A stretch of DNA of 64,000 nucleotides, taken from NCBI RefSeq assembly GCF_900129635.1, contig NZ_FSRB01000001.1, positions 1,341,501 through 1,405,500 on the forward strand, read 5' to 3'. This document shows positions 25,750 through 40,809 of this stretch, piece by piece. Within the stretch, counting starts at the first letter, position 1, and every line of letters starts with the position of its first letter. Below the pieces are notes generated by a model. That model made no database searches and had not been told where the DNA came from. It saw nothing but the letters and a program-made list of their open reading frames with translations. This DNA is from Singulisphaera sp. GP187. Its GTDB lineage: Bacteria > Planctomycetota > Planctomycetia > Isosphaerales > Isosphaeraceae. The translations under genes and the position numbers were made by a program.

Positions 25750-27180
25750 CTATCGCAGATAGAGCGGGCCGTCGATGACCAGACCCGAACTGACCTTCGC
25801 TTTCAGTTCCTCGGCGTCGAGGGCGAACAAGGGGCTGACCTCGATTCCGAACGGGACCGAGCCGTCGTTGCGCCGGGGGACCCGGACTCCGGAACTCTCG
25901 AGCCAACCGGCGAACAGGTCGCTCATCCGCTGGCGGACCGTGGCCGGCGAATCGGGCCCCGTGGCGTTCTTCAAGGGCTCAAACTCGACCGCGCGATCGG
26001 TCTCGACCAAGGTCCAGCGCCTCGCCTGGGGGAGCGCGTCGAAAATGAACCGCTCGAATTTGACCGCGTTCGGCGCTTCCGGTTGCACGAGTTCGCCCGC
26101 CTCGTTGACGAACGAAACCTTCTTGATGGCGCGATGGAACGGGAGTTGATGACCGCCGTTGTCCACCAACCGCTCGATGAACTCTCGTTCGAGGATGTGA
26201 ACGGCAATGCTCCCGGCCCAGAGCGCGAGGCTTCCGTCCGGCTCGCGGCGTTCCGCCAGCTCGGTCGGGAGGTCGGAATATTCGATGACTTGCGGACGCC
26301 CTTCCACGCGAACCACGACGCCCACCTTCTCGTCGGGAGCGACCTTCTCGATCACCTTGAACGAGAGTTCGGCATCGGCTTCGCGGTGCAGGCCGAGGAA
26401 CGCGGGGTCGGCGATTTGCACCAGCGGGTTGTCGACCTGAAAGTAGAAGAGGGTCCGGATCCCGCGCTCGCGGAGCTCGTCCAGGCAGCTTGGCGCCCCG
26501 TCCGCGGGGCGGGCGGCCAGGGCGGCCAGGGTGCCGCCGTGGCCGTCGGGGCTCAAGGCCAGATGTCCCTTGGAGGCGAGCAGGATTTTGCCGTCGGTTT
26601 GATCGACGGCGGGCAACTGCCCTTGGACGAAGAAGCGGACGTGTTCGAGACCGAAGTTGTCGTGCTCCTTGAAAAAGAGCGCGGTGGCCTCGTGGTTCTC
26701 GGGGCTCGTCATGATGTAGAGCGGCAACGGCTTGCCGTGGCGGCGGCCCATCGCGACGATCTTCTCGGCATGAATCTGGAACAGACTCGCGCCCGAGACG
26801 GATCCGATCGCATATGTTCCCTTGGGGCCTTCAAATCCGAGCCGGGTCCCCGATCCGCCGGCCACGATCACGACGCCGACTTCACCGGCGGCCAAGGCGT
26901 TGGCGCCAATCTCGGCCACATGCCGGCGCGCCACGCGTTCCCCGTCCGTCTTCGGGAGCCTGAACACCTCGATCGGCTCAACCTGGTCGGGAGGGGTGGC
27001 TGGCGGTTGATCCGCTCTGACCATCTGCGCGATCAGCGTGTCAATCTGATCCAAATCGAGGCGTTCGATCTCTGAGACGAGGTCGGCCTGCTCGGTTGGC
27101 CCGAGGTCGTCCCACCACCTCAGCAAGGAGTCCTGCCCGTGCCGTGCCAGGCGTTCGACGAGCGATCGATCTGGGGCCAT
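25750..27180 (-). CDS. UDP-N-acetylglucosamine pyrophosphorylase-like UDPGP-family enzyme
   Basis: UDP-sugar pyrophosphorylase of the eukaryote-like UDPGP family, which makes UDP-GlcNAc (or another UDP-sugar) from UTP. Start ATG at 27180 (476 aa). The UTP loop is VVIVAGGSGTRLGFEGPKGT; other marks are PLYIMTSPENHEATALFF, YFQVDNPLVQIADP, VEYSDLPTEL and FERFIFDALPQA. The order matches UAP1-type proteins rather than GlmU, which the window lacks. Substrate preference is inferred from family. Upstream of manC by about 90 bp on the same strand. Confidence 0.85.
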   Translation of the reverse strand: MAPDRSLVERLARHGQDSLLRWWDDLGPTEQADLVSEIERLDLDQIDTLIAQMVRADQPPATPPDQVEPIEVFRLPKTDGERVARRHVAEIGANALAAGEVGVVIVAGGSGTRLGFEGPKGTYAIGSVSGASLFQIHAEKIVAMGRRHGKPLPLYIMTSPENHEATALFFKEHDNFGLEHVRFFVQGQLPAVDQTDGKILLASKGHLALSPDGHGGTLAALAARPADGAPSCLDELRERGIRTLFYFQVDNPLVQIADPAFLGLHREADAELSFKVIEKVAPDEKVGVVVRVEGRPQVIEYSDLPTELAERREPDGSLALWAGSIAVHILEREFIERLVDNGGHQLPFHRAIKKVSFVNEAGELVQPEAPNAVKFERFIFDALPQARRWTLVETDRAVEFEPLKNATGPDSPATVRQRMSDLFAGWLESSGVRVPRRNDGSVPFGIEVSPLFALDAEELKAKVSSGLVIDGPLYLR

Positions 27181-27268
27181 TTCGCGCCAAACTCCCAAAC
27201 GGCCACACGGTTTCTGGCCGACCCTCAACAGTGTGTGGGGCGGACGAAGTTTCGGTGGCACCTTTTTC

Positions 27269-28066
27269 TCAGAACTCCAAAGTCAGCCCATCGTAGGCCA
27301 AAGCGACTTTGGGGGGCAAGGTCGACTCGGTCGGTCCGTGATCGAAGCCGTGCGAGAGGTGGGTCAGGAAGGTTCGTCCCGGTCGCAGCCGTTCCACCAC
27401 GCCGAGCGCCTGCTCGAGACAGAAGTGAGTCGGGTGCGGCTCGTGCCTCAAGGCGTCCAGGATTAACGTGTCGAGTCCTTCGAGCAACGGCCAACTTGCG
27501 TCGGGGATCCGGCTCACATCGGTGCAATAGGCCAGGTTACCGATCCGAAATCCGAGGACCCGGAACCGGCCGTGCTCGAGACGGAGCGGGATCACTTCTT
27601 GGCCCAGGACCTGAAACGGGATCCCGGGCGCGACCCGCTCGAACTGGAGTTTGGGGACATAGCCCGGCGGCAGTGCCGTGGCCTTCTCGACAAACGCGTA
27701 ATGGAAGACGGTGCGGATGCTCTCCTCGGTCTCGGCCTCGCAGTAGACCGGCACCGGACCCCCCAGATACTTCGGGAAGAGCCGGGCATCGTCGAGTCCG
27801 AAGAGATGATCGGCGTGATTGTGGGTGTACGCGATCGCATCGACTTTGCGAATCTTTTCGCGGAGCAGTTGGAGCCGCATCTCCGGCGTGGTGTCGATCA
27901 AGAGGTTCCCGAGCGGGAACGAGAGCAGGACGCTGGGGCGCGTCCGTTGATTGCGCGGGTCGTCAGACGTACAGACCGCGCAATCGCACCCAAAAACTGG
28001 TACGCCTGTCGATGTGCCGCTGCCGAGAAACACAAGCCGTCGCGGGGCCGTCGCCAAATGCTCCAC
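27269..28066 (-). CDS. MBL-fold metallohydrolase (PhnP-like)
   Basis: Metallo-beta-lactamase-fold phosphodiesterase-like protein. The metal motif THNHADHLFG (HxHxDH) is clear. The N-terminal LVFLGSGTSTGVPVFGCDC and VCTSDDPRNQRTRPS resemble PhnP-type proteins with their Cys cluster. Later ligands are in FRIGNLAYCTDVS and LTHLSHGFDH. I placed the start at the GTG 28066 because GGAGG lies 10 nt upstream; the frame extends six codons further to a TTG. It is divergent from secA, and 88 bp upstream of the UDPGP gene. Confidence 0.85.
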   Translation of the reverse strand: MEHLATAPRRLVFLGSGTSTGVPVFGCDCAVCTSDDPRNQRTRPSVLLSFPLGNLLIDTTPEMRLQLLREKIRKVDAIAYTHNHADHLFGLDDARLFPKYLGGPVPVYCEAETEESIRTVFHYAFVEKATALPPGYVPKLQFERVAPGIPFQVLGQEVIPLRLEHGRFRVLGFRIGNLAYCTDVSRIPDASWPLLEGLDTLILDALRHEPHPTHFCLEQALGVVERLRPGRTFLTHLSHGFDHGPTESTLPPKVALAYDGLTLEF

Positions 28067-28341
28067 CGATCTGATACCTCCCAAGGGGTCTCCGTCGTCG
28101 TCCCGAAGCAGGTGCGGCCCATTGTACGGAGGTTGGCACCAGGGTTCGACATCAGTATGGGCCTGAACCGGCGAACTCGTTGGCGAAATCTTCCCGATTC
28201 AGTGTCCCTTGAACGGTAAGACCTCCGCGTAATGACGCAGATTGCGTCGATGTTGACGGTGTTCTTGGGCTGATGTAAGATCGGCACTACACTTGACTTA
28301 TTGCGACTATTCCGAATCCACGGCGCAAGGCGAACTTGGCA

Positions 28342-31300
28342 ATGGAACTGCTTAGCGAATTTTGGGATAAGACGACCGACGCGTTCTCCGCGATGTCCGA
28401 GGGGGTTTCGGAGGGGCTGATCCGGCTCTTCGGTAACTCCAACGAGCGGCAAATCCGCCGGATGCGCCCGATCGTGAGTCGGATCAACGAGATGGAGCCT
28501 GCCATGAAGGCTCTCTCGGACGCCGACCTGCGCGCCAAGACCGACGAGTTCCGCCAGCGTCTTTCCAAGGGAGAGACGCTCGACGCGCTCTTGCCCGAAG
28601 CGTTCGCCGCCTGCCGGGAGTCGGGAACTCGCTATCTCAAGATGCGGCACTACGACGTCCAGCTGATGGGCGCGATGGTGCTCCACGGCGGCAATATCGC
28701 CGAAATGGTCACCGGCGAAGGGAAGACCCTGGTCGCCACCCTGGCGGCCTATCTGAACGCCCTTGAGGGGCGTGGGGTCCACGTCGTCACCGTCAACGAT
28801 TATCTCGCGCGCCGCGACGCGGAGTGGATGACCCCCCTGTTCAGCGGCCTGGGCATGACCGTCGGCGCGATCCAGTCGGATATGGATGCCGAGGAGCGGC
28901 AGCGGATCTACGGCTGCGACGTGACTTACGGCACCAACAACGAATTCGGCTTCGACTACCTCCGCGACAACATGAAGCCCACCAAGGAGCTTCAGTCACA
29001 AGGGCCGCTCCACTACGCGATCATCGACGAAGTGGACAGCATCCTCATCGATGAAGCGCGAACCCCGCTCATCATCTCGGGGCCGGCGTTTGATGATGTC
29101 CGCAAGTACGCCGAGGCCGATCGGATTGCCCGCCTCTTGCGGAAGGATGCCCACTTCGAGGTCAAGGAGAAGGAGCGGACCTGTCACCTCAATGACGACG
29201 GGATCCGTGAGGCTGAGCGCATCGCCGGCATCGAGAGTTTTTATACGCCCGGCAACATGGAGTGGCCGCATCTGATCGACAACTCGCTCAAGGCGCACCA
29301 CCTCTACAAACGCGACCGCGACTACGTCGAGATGAACGGCGAGATCGTCATCGTCGACGAATTCACCGGTCGGTTGATGACCGGTCGCCAGTGGTCGGAT
29401 GGCCTGCACCAGGCCGTCGAGGCCAAGGAACGGGTCAAGATCAAGGAAGAGAACCAGACGCTCGCCACGATCACGTTGCAGAACTTCTTCAAGCTCTACA
29501 AGAAGCTCTCCGGCATGACCGGCACGGCCATGACCGAGGCGAACGAGTTCTACAAGGTTTATCACCTCGACGTCGTCGCGATCCCGACGAACCGGGCGCT
29601 GACCCGGGACTCCTACTCGGACGTCATCTATCGATCCGACTCCGAGAAGTTCGGGGCGATCCTCAAGGAAATTCGCGAGATCCACGCGAAGGGGCGGCCG
29701 ATCCTGGTCGGGACGACCTCGATCGAGAAGTCGGAAGAGCTCGCCGACATGCTGCGCCGGCATGGGATCGAGCATCAGGTCCTCAACGCCAAGTATCACG
29801 AGCGCGAGGCTGAGATCGTGGCGCAGGCCGGTCGGAAGGGGGCGGTGACCATCGCCACCAACATGGCCGGCCGTGGTACCGACATCATTCTGGGCGGCAA
29901 CCCCGAGTTCATGGCCTGGGCCGATTTGAAGCGGCTCAACGACGAGGACGGGCGGCCGCTCTACCCGACGCGCCTCGAAGTCGCGCCCGAAACTTGGGCC
30001 GAAGCCGTGAACAAATACGAACCGGTGATGAAGGCCGAAGGCCGCGAGGTCGCCGGTCTCGGAGGCCTGCATATCATCGGCACCGAGCGGCACGAGAGCC
30101 GTCGAATCGACAACCAGCTTCGCGGTCGCGCGGGACGCCAAGGCGACCCCGGCTCGTCGCGGTTCTTCCTCTCGCTCGAAGACGACCTGATGCGGAAGTT
30201 TGCCGGCGAGTGGGTTTCGGCCGTTCTTACCCGACTCGGGATGGAAGAAGGCGAGGCCATCGAGAGCCGGCTCGTGTCCCGGCGGATCGAAGGGGCCCAA
30301 AAGAAGGTTGAGGAGCGGAACTTCGACTCCCGGAAGAACCTGCTCGAGTACGACGAGGTCATGGACGAACAGCGCAAGCGGATCTACTCGTTCCGCCAGC
30401 GGCTGCTCGACGGGAACCCCGCCAAGGATTCGATCCTCGACATGATCGACAACCAGGTCCATGACGCGGCCGATCGGTTCCTGGCCGACGACTATGGGAC
30501 GTCGAGCTTCGCGGAGTGGGCCGGGCAGCGGCTCGGTGTCGAGCTGAACGCTCGCGACTTCAAAGGGGCGACCTTTGAGGATGCCAAGGAAGAGGCGATC
30601 CGCCAGGCCGAACGGCAAGTCGTGGATCTGATTCGTGAGGCGGTCGAGGAAAACCTTCCGGCCGATGCCGAGCCGGCCGACTGGACCTGGCAGTCGCTCA
30701 CCGCCTGGTTCAATGCGCGTTACGGCCTGACTCTCAAAGATAAGGATCTCAAGAAGTTCGCGCATTACGACCGGGACGAATTCGAGTTCGACCGGGACGC
30801 GCTCGAGGAGTTTCTGGCGGAGAAGGCCGCGGGGACGATCCACGCACTCGACCTGACCCCGGCCCGCGAATTTCTCGAGGAGGACTGGGGGCGCCGCTCG
30901 TTGGCGGGATGGCTCCACCACAAGTTTGGTCTGGCCATCGATCCGGCGGAGTGGGCGGGACAGCCCAAACCGAAGATCGTCGCCCAGGTGGTGGCTCAAT
31001 CCCGCGAACTCTACGGCCAAAAAGAAGCGGAGTTCCCGGTCCGGGTCGGACTGACCCGCTACCTCGCGGAGCGTTCGCAGAGCCAGAGCCCGCGTTACGA
31101 CCGTGAAGGGCTGGCGGAGTGGGCGTCGGAACGGTTCCGGACGACCATCGACGCCGAAGAGTTGCGACCGATGTTGCGCCCCGAGATCGAGGAGCTCTTG
31201 ATCGGCGTGGCGCGCAAGCACTATCCGGGAGCCCGGCTCGCCAAGGAGCTGGAACAACGGATCGACGCCGCCTATGGCCCTGTGCCCGCCGTGGGCAAGC

Positions 31301-31962
31301 CCGCGAGCCCGCCCGATTCCAAGGCGGTGGCCGAGCTCGCGGCCTGGGCGCGGCAAGAGCTCGGGGTCGAGAAGACCGCTTCGGAGCTCGCGACGCTGAC
31401 CCGTGAGGACGCTCGGCTCTCACTTGTCAACGCGCTCGATGCTCGGCATCGCCCTGAGATGCGGGAGATGGAAAAGGTGCTCGTGCTCCAGATTCTCGAC
31501 TCGAGCTGGATGGAGCACCTCCGGGCGATGGATCACCTGCGGAGCTCGGTCGGCCTGCAAGGGTACGCGCAAATCGACCCCAAGGTCGAGTACAAGCGTG
31601 AAGGTATGAAGATTTTTGCGGAGATGTGGAACGGGATCTCCGACAAGGTGACCGACCTGATCTTCCGGGTCGAGCAGTTCGACCCCGACTTCCTCTCTTA
31701 CCTGGGGAATCGCTGGCAGTTGGATCGAGCCCAGTCGATCCACCAGTCGGCCCCCTCCGAGCTCGCGGCGACGCCCGCCTCGGGGGTTCGCGCCCAGCAA
31801 GACGCCGCCATTGCCGCCAGCCAGCAATCGACGGAGAAGAAGCCGGAGCCGGTCCGCAACGTTGGCAAAAAAGTCGGTCGGAACGACCCTTGTCCCTGCG
31901 GCTCGGGTAAAAAATTCAAAGCTTGCCACATGCGGAACGAGGCAACGACCGATCCTTTCTAA
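28342..31962 (+). CDS. secA: preprotein translocase ATPase SecA with expanded helical wing
   Basis: Motor of the Sec export pathway, at 1206 aa much longer than E. coli SecA (901). Start at ATG 28342. Walker A is MVTGEGKT (122-129), Walker B region IIDEVDS (DEVD 229-232). The second motor domain has [13 protein letters not shown] and [29 protein letters not shown] is the conserved arginine-finger region. The C-terminus has the zinc motif [16 protein letters not shown]. Between about 720 and 1020 there are five variants of the helical-wing motif, e.g. [19 protein letters not shown] (722-742) and [19 protein letters not shown] (784-804). The intact scaffold end [20 protein letters not shown] follows. 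The insertion explains the extra length. Confidence 0.97.
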   Translation: MELLSEFWDKTTDAFSAMSEGVSEGLIRLFGNSNERQIRRMRPIVSRINEMEPAMKALSDADLRAKTDEFRQRLSKGETLDALLPEAFAACRESGTRYLKMRHYDVQLMGAMVLHGGNIAEMVTGEGKTLVATLAAYLNALEGRGVHVVTVNDYLARRDAEWMTPLFSGLGMTVGAIQSDMDAEERQRIYGCDVTYGTNNEFGFDYLRDNMKPTKELQSQGPLHYAIIDEVDSILIDEARTPLIISGPAFDDVRKYAEADRIARLLRKDAHFEVKEKERTCHLNDDGIREAERIAGIESFYTPGNMEWPHLIDNSLKAHHLYKRDRDYVEMNGEIVIVDEFTGRLMTGRQWSDGLHQAVEAKERVKIKEENQTLATITLQNFFKLYKKLSGMTGTAMTEANEFYKVYHLDVVAIPTNRALTRDSYSDVIYRSDSEKFGAILKEIREIHAKGRPILVGTTSIEKSEELADMLRRHGIEHQVLNAKYHEREAEIVAQAGRKGAVTIATNMAGRGTDIILGGNPEFMAWADLKRLNDEDGRPLYPTRLEVAPETWAEAVNKYEPVMKAEGREVAGLGGLHIIGTERHESRRIDNQLRGRAGRQGDPGSSRFFLSLEDDLMRKFAGEWVSAVLTRLGMEEGEAIESRLVSRRIEGAQKKVEERNFDSRKNLLEYDEVMDEQRKRIYSFRQRLLDGNPAKDSILDMIDNQVHDAADRFLADDYGTSSFAEWAGQRLGVELNARDFKGATFEDAKEEAIRQAERQVVDLIREAVEENLPADAEPADWTWQSLTAWFNARYGLTLKDKDLKKFAHYDRDEFEFDRDALEEFLAEKAAGTIHALDLTPAREFLEEDWGRRSLAGWLHHKFGLAIDPAEWAGQPKPKIVAQVVAQSRELYGQKEAEFPVRVGLTRYLAERSQSQSPRYDREGLAEWASERFRTTIDAEELRPMLRPEIEELLIGVARKHYPGARLAKELEQRIDAAYGPVPAVGKPASPPDSKAVAELAAWARQELGVEKTASELATLTREDARLSLVNALDARHRPEMREMEKVLVLQILDSSWMEHLRAMDHLRSSVGLQGYAQIDPKVEYKREGMKIFAEMWNGISDKVTDLIFRVEQFDPDFLSYLGNRWQLDRAQSIHQSAPSELAATPASGVRAQQDAAIAASQQSTEKKPEPVRNVGKKVGRNDPCPCGSGKKFKACHMRNEATTDPF

Positions 31963-32277
31963 GCGTCGATGAGGACGCGTCGATGAGGGATCCCACTTGG
32001 CTCGAACGCCTCACCAGTGACCTGGCGAGGTGTTCGGGCCGAGACTCTTGGGGCCAAGACAACGCATGTCGCCTCAGGGGCAGAAGTTGGAGAACGGGGC
32101 AGGGCATCGAGCCAGCAATGTTCGCGGCTCGGAGGATGGCGCTGGCTCGGAACGATTGGCCGAGACAGCCGACTTTACGGTCGTCTGGCCCGCGGCTGGG
32201 CACGCCACTTGCACTCTCGTAAGTTTTCGGCCAGTCGCGTCGCTGTCCGTATCGTGGTAAGGGAAAGGATTCCCCCC
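31963..32277. other. 315-bp intergenic stretch, no gene seen
   Basis: Between secA and the KDO transferase gene. A short tandem 'gcgtcgatgagg' repetition occurs at 31963-31990. No coding sequence, terminator or promoter was recognised with confidence. Confidence 0.45.
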
Positions 32278-33585
32278 ATGCCGCTTGTGCTGAACGTGCT
32301 CTACCTGGCCATTCTTCTGGCTTGCTCGCCGATCTTGCTGCTTCGCGCGTTTCGCGCGGGCAAGTATCGCGAGGGGTGGGCCGAGAAGGTCCTCGGGAGG
32401 GCACCGCTCCGGATCGGTGACGGTCCCTGCCTCTGGTTCCACGCGGTCAGCGTCGGTGAGGTGTTGCTGCTAAAGCCGATCGTTGAGGAACTGGCGCGAC
32501 GGCGGCCGGGATGGGACGTGGTGATCTCGACCACGACGAACACCGGATTGGCCGTGGCCCGTCGGGCGTTCCCCGACCTGGTCACTTTCTACGCGCCGCT
32601 CGACTTTAGCTGGGCCACTCGTCAGGCGCTGACGCGGGTCCGGCCGACGGTACTCGCCCTGGTGGAGCTCGAGCTTTGGCCGAACCTCGTGTGGGCGGCG
32701 AAGCAGGCCGGAGCGCGGGTGGCGATTGTCAACGGCCGTCTGAGCCATCGCAGTCATCGCGGCTACCGACGATTCCGCGGGCCGCTCGGACCGACACTCC
32801 GCCGACTCGACACGGTCGCCGTTCAAAATGATGAGTATGCGGAGCGGTTCGAGGATCTGGGCATCCCGCGCCAGCGGATACGGGTCACCGGCTCCATCAA
32901 GTATGACGGCCTGGAGACCGACCGGAACAATTCGCAGACCCTGACGCTTCGGAGAGAACTCGGGCTCTCGGCGTCCGACCTGGTGTTTGTGGCGGGGAGC
33001 ACGATGGAGGGGGAGGAGGCGGCCGCGCTCGCCGCTTACCGGGCCGCCCGGTTGCGGCACCCGCGGCTTCGCTTGGTGATTGTCCCTCGGCACGCCGAGC
33101 GGTTTGAAAAGGTTGCCGGATGGCTCAGGCAACTCGGCGAACCCGTGTTGCAGCGGAGCCAGTCGCATGTCCCGAGGTCGAAGCTCGACCCGCCGCCGGT
33201 CATCCTCGTCGATTCCATGGGGGAACTGTCGGCGATCTGGGGCCTGGCCGACGTGGCGTTCGTCGGGGGCAGCCTGCTTCCCGGCCGTGGCGGGCAGAAC
33301 ATGATGGAGCCGGTCGCGTTCGGTTCCTCCGTGTTGTTCGGCCGCTACACCGCGAACTTCCGCGAAACCGTCGAGCAATTGCTCGCGCGGGGCGGTGCCC
33401 GCCAGGTCGCCGACGCGGCCGAACTGGCCGAGGCTTTGATCACCGATCTGGACGATCCGGAAACTGCCGCCGTCCGCGGTGCGGCGGGGCGCGCCTACGT
33501 TTTGGCCCAGTACGGCGCATCGACCCGGACGCTCGTCGAGCTCGATCGGCTCGTGGAATCACCGTTGCTTGGAAAGACCGCTTGA
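32278..33585 (+). CDS. waaA: 3-deoxy-D-manno-octulosonic acid (KDO) transferase
   Basis: GT-B glycosyltransferase that adds KDO to lipid A precursor at the inner membrane. Start ATG at 32278 gives 435 aa with the N-terminal membrane helix LNVLYLAILLACSPILLL. Family marks are LWFHAVSVGEVLLLKPIVEE, VVISTTTNTGLAVARR, FYAPLDFSW, LALVELELWPNL (catalytic-region ELELWPN), IVNGRLSHRSHRGYRRF, VTGSIKYD, VFVAGSTMEGEE and VPRHAERFEKV. The far end GGSLLPGRGGQNMMEPVAFG binds the CMP-KDO phosphate. Evidence for LPS-like lipid synthesis in this organism. Confidence 0.94.
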   Translation: MPLVLNVLYLAILLACSPILLLRAFRAGKYREGWAEKVLGRAPLRIGDGPCLWFHAVSVGEVLLLKPIVEELARRRPGWDVVISTTTNTGLAVARRAFPDLVTFYAPLDFSWATRQALTRVRPTVLALVELELWPNLVWAAKQAGARVAIVNGRLSHRSHRGYRRFRGPLGPTLRRLDTVAVQNDEYAERFEDLGIPRQRIRVTGSIKYDGLETDRNNSQTLTLRRELGLSASDLVFVAGSTMEGEEAAALAAYRAARLRHPRLRLVIVPRHAERFEKVAGWLRQLGEPVLQRSQSHVPRSKLDPPPVILVDSMGELSAIWGLADVAFVGGSLLPGRGGQNMMEPVAFGSSVLFGRYTANFRETVEQLLARGGARQVADAAELAEALITDLDDPETAAVRGAAGRAYVLAQYGASTRTLVELDRLVESPLLGKTA

Positions 33586-33713
33586 AGTCAAGCGGGGCCT
33601 GACGGAAAAGTCGGGGTGGGTCCTCCACGTCTGGTTGTGGGACCCGCATCGCTATGGTACGCTCGGTTCCCTTCGCCGTCTCGGTGGGGATCAACCTGAA
33701 ACGGGAGAACGAC

Positions 33714-34109
33714 ATGAGTGAAAAAGACGTGCCCGAAGGGGCGGTTGCCTCGCAACAGCCGAATCAGCAAGTGACCACCGAAGTGGTCGTCGACGATTCG
33801 GGAACGTTACCGTCGTACTCGAATTTTTGCAGGGTCACGGCGACGCCGGAAGAAGTGATTCTGGATTTCGGCTTGAATCCTCAGCCGTTCGCGACCGGGC
33901 GGCAGGACGTTAAGGCGAACCAGCGGATCGTGATGAACTTCTACACGGCCAAGCGTCTTCTGACCGCTCTCGGAATGACGATTCAGCGCCACGAGCAGAC
34001 CTTCGGCGCGATTGAGCTCGACGTTCGACGCCGGGCGGGCTCCGCTCAGCAGCAGTTTGCGCAGAGCCAGGGCCGGCCTCCGGGTGGTCCCCAAGGGGTC
34101 GTTGAGTAA
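33714..34109 (+). CDS. DUF3467 domain protein
   Basis: 131-aa protein, start ATG at 33714 after GGGAGA. The domain is recognisable: PSYSNFCRVTATPEEVILDF, GLNPQPF, and ANQRIVMNFYTAKRLLTALG. The flanks are disordered (Gln-rich tail). DUF3467 proteins are small cytosolic proteins of unknown function found across many phyla. Follows the KDO transferase gene on the same strand after about 130 bp. Confidence 0.8.
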   Translation: MSEKDVPEGAVASQQPNQQVTTEVVVDDSGTLPSYSNFCRVTATPEEVILDFGLNPQPFATGRQDVKANQRIVMNFYTAKRLLTALGMTIQRHEQTFGAIELDVRRRAGSAQQQFAQSQGRPPGGPQGVVE

Positions 34110-34671
34110 GCCGTTCCTGGTTCTCGTTCACTTGCTCTCCCGATCGATCGCCTGCGCCCTCATCAACGCTCCGTGACCTTTGATCGGGAACGGAGTCCCC
34201 GATTTCTCGCGTCCCATCGGGTTTCCGAGGGCCAAGAGATTCGGGATGAGGGCGTTCTTGTTTTTTCCGCATCTCCGCTCCGCGGACACTTCTTCTCCCT
34301 CGCCTTCCTCGCCATTCCGGTCGGTGCTCTTCGCACTCCTTGCTGACGAAACCTCCCCCTCTATCCCCAGACGCTCGTGGTCGATCGTGATCCGCGCAGG
34401 CCGGCGGTGGCGTATCTGACCTCGCGGCCGCAGGGCCGAAACAGTCCTTGCCAACGATTCCACCGTCAAGATCAGATCTTTCGTTGAGTTCCGAATCGGA
34501 TTTAGCCGATTCATGATCGTAATGGCAGTCCGCGCATGCCGGTTCGACCGGTTGCCGGGTTTGCCTCGGGTTCGACTCAACCGCCAGCGACGGTCGCACC
34601 GATACCGTAGTCTGCCGGGCATCTCGGCCTCGGTCCAGGACGGACCGTGTCCAGCCTAAGGAGAGAATGGA
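34110..34671. other. 562-bp stretch without a supported gene
   Basis: Upstream of the giant secreted protein gene. It contains the short perfect hairpin GAATCGG-atttag-CCGATTC near 34494-34513. Frames open on either strand are arginine/serine-rich and look non-coding. The promoter of the downstream gene must lie here, but no clear -35/-10 pair was recognised. Confidence 0.5.
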
Positions 34672-39285
<4,614 letters not shown>

Positions 39286-39322
39286 TCGGTCGAAGGTCTG
39301 AGACCTGATCGGTGACACACGG

Positions 39323-39354
39323 CCGGCCGTGCCTTCCCTCGAAGGCACGGCCGG
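39323..39354 (+). terminator. strong hairpin terminator candidate
   Basis: A perfect 14-bp stem, CCGGCCGTGCCTTC / GAAGGCACGGCCGG, with a CCTC loop, lies 38 bp after the stop of the giant S8 gene. It is followed by ttcgcgtttccg, a weak T-run. Confidence 0.65.
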
Positions 39355-39632
39355 TTCGCGTTTCCGTCCCGCCCCGAGCCGTCCCGAAGTCGCTGGTTCG
39401 GGATTGGTTCGAGCGCAAGCGCACGGGTCGTCATCCGATGGGATGCAAGGGCCGAAGTTCAATCCGGCAGGCGAAACGATCGCCGTTTCGCGGCGATCGA
39501 GATTCCGTTTGAATTTGAATTGCCTGTACAAACGTTGACAAGCGGCCACTCGCTGGTTTCAATTCAGAGACCCGACACGGTTCCGTCCATGTGGCCGGGG
39601 GTGCCGGGTTTCCTCTCCCCCAGGAGACGTCC

Positions 39633-40043
39633 ATGCACGCCCAAGGCCTCACGCCGATCCTGAACGTCTCGGACATCGTTGCGAGCTTCGTCTGGTTTGA
39701 AGCACTTGGCTGGAAGAAGAAGTGGGACTGGGGCGATCCGCCAACCTTCGGGGCCGTCGGCTCTGGAGTGTGCGAGATCTTCCTATGTCAGGGGGCGCAG
39801 GGTGGGCGCGGCAACGGTGGCGTGAAATCCACCTTCGGCCCTGAAGGCGATGTGACGGCCGACAAGGGCGTCTGGATGTCGATCTGGGTCGACGACGTGG
39901 ACGCGATTCACCAGCATTGCCTCAACCAGGCCCTTGACGTCGCTTGGCCGCCTACCGATATGCCGTGGGGCGTCCGCGAGATGCACCTGCGTCACCCGGA
40001 CGGGCATGTCTTCAGGATCAGCCGGGGGATCGGCGGTCATTGA
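39633..40043 (+). CDS. VOC-family (glyoxalase/bleomycin-resistance-like) protein
   Basis: 136 aa from the ATG at 39633, preceded by CCAGGAGACG. The fold is shown by paired beta-alpha-beta units: LTPILNVSDIVASFVWFEAL and GWKKKWDWG at the start, and WMSIWVDDVDAIHQHCLNQ then VREMHLRHPDGHVFRISRG at the end. VOC members bind a metal through His/Glu; here Glu in GVCEIFL and the end region are candidates. The actual substrate is unknown, and many members of this subtype are annotated only as resistance-like proteins. Confidence 0.85.
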   Translation: MHAQGLTPILNVSDIVASFVWFEALGWKKKWDWGDPPTFGAVGSGVCEIFLCQGAQGGRGNGGVKSTFGPEGDVTADKGVWMSIWVDDVDAIHQHCLNQALDVAWPPTDMPWGVREMHLRHPDGHVFRISRGIGGH

Positions 40044-40105
40044 AGAAAGGACGGCCATGGAGGAATCGGGCTAGCGGGCATGCGCACGTACCGACTCCGG
40101 GTCGA

Positions 40106-40693
40106 TCAGTCGCCTGATTCATACCAGGTATTGTCGTGGAGCGAGCTGCAGTGGCGCGGTTCAATACGGAAGGCGAACACGCGAACGACCCGGTCTGCGC
40201 GCGAGCCGGAGTCGGAGGGAGGATCGTCGGCGATCTGATCGGCCCTCAGTGCAAGTTCACCAAGGTTGAGACCGAGCTGGGTTTGCCCGGCCAGAAGTTG
40301 AGTCGACCGGAAGAGGGCAGCGGCGCGGCGAGCATGGGTCACGATGCCTCCGGGCTGTTGTTCTCGAACCTTGACTCCCGCGGCGGCGAGTTTGATCAGG
40401 CCACGGAGGATGTCCGCCGTCGTTCCTTTCCGCCCATGAGCATGCCAGAGCCCTTCCCAGGCTTCGTGCGCTTCCCAGTAATAACCGGCGTTGAACAGGG
40501 CGATTCCGCGAAGGTAAGCGGGCGAGCGGTCCCACGCCTCGGCCACGATCGGTGGCTCCGGTGGATGAGTACGGCCCGCCGAGTGTCCCTGGGGTGAACT
40601 CGTCGGGTGCGGCCAAGGTCCCTTCGGGACGTAGGTATAGGGGGGGAAGGCCTCATTGTCACCGGCAACCATCGCGCTCATCTCCCTGGGCAT
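40106..40693 (-). CDS. DUF309 domain protein
   Basis: 195-aa protein. The DUF309 core is YLRGIALFNAGYYWEAHEAWE then GLWHAHGRKGTTADILRGLI, with the conserved FNxGxYxExHExWExxW pattern. The N-terminal 45 residues are proline-rich. ATGs at 40693, 40678 and 40672 are all possible starts. DUF309 proteins are small helical cytosolic proteins of unknown function. Divergent from the phosphodiesterase-like gene with 116 bp between. Confidence 0.82.
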   Translation of the reverse strand: MPREMSAMVAGDNEAFPPYTYVPKGPWPHPTSSPQGHSAGRTHPPEPPIVAEAWDRSPAYLRGIALFNAGYYWEAHEAWEGLWHAHGRKGTTADILRGLIKLAAAGVKVREQQPGGIVTHARRAAALFRSTQLLAGQTQLGLNLGELALRADQIADDPPSDSGSRADRVVRVFAFRIEPRHCSSLHDNTWYESGD

Positions 40694-40809
40694 ATTTCGG
40701 GCTCGCTGGCTTCAATGTTAAACTCTTCCCTGGTTCCCGCGCAGGCCACCCGGAGTGATCACGCGGTCGGCGTTCGGCGAAGCTCCTGGGTTGGCAAACT
40801 CTCGATTGA

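Noticed and set aside
28996-31356. Long open frame (786 codons) on the minus strand opposite secA
   Set aside because: It is the mirror of a high-GC3 gene. Its translation has no recognisable domain, while the plus strand encodes an unmistakable SecA.
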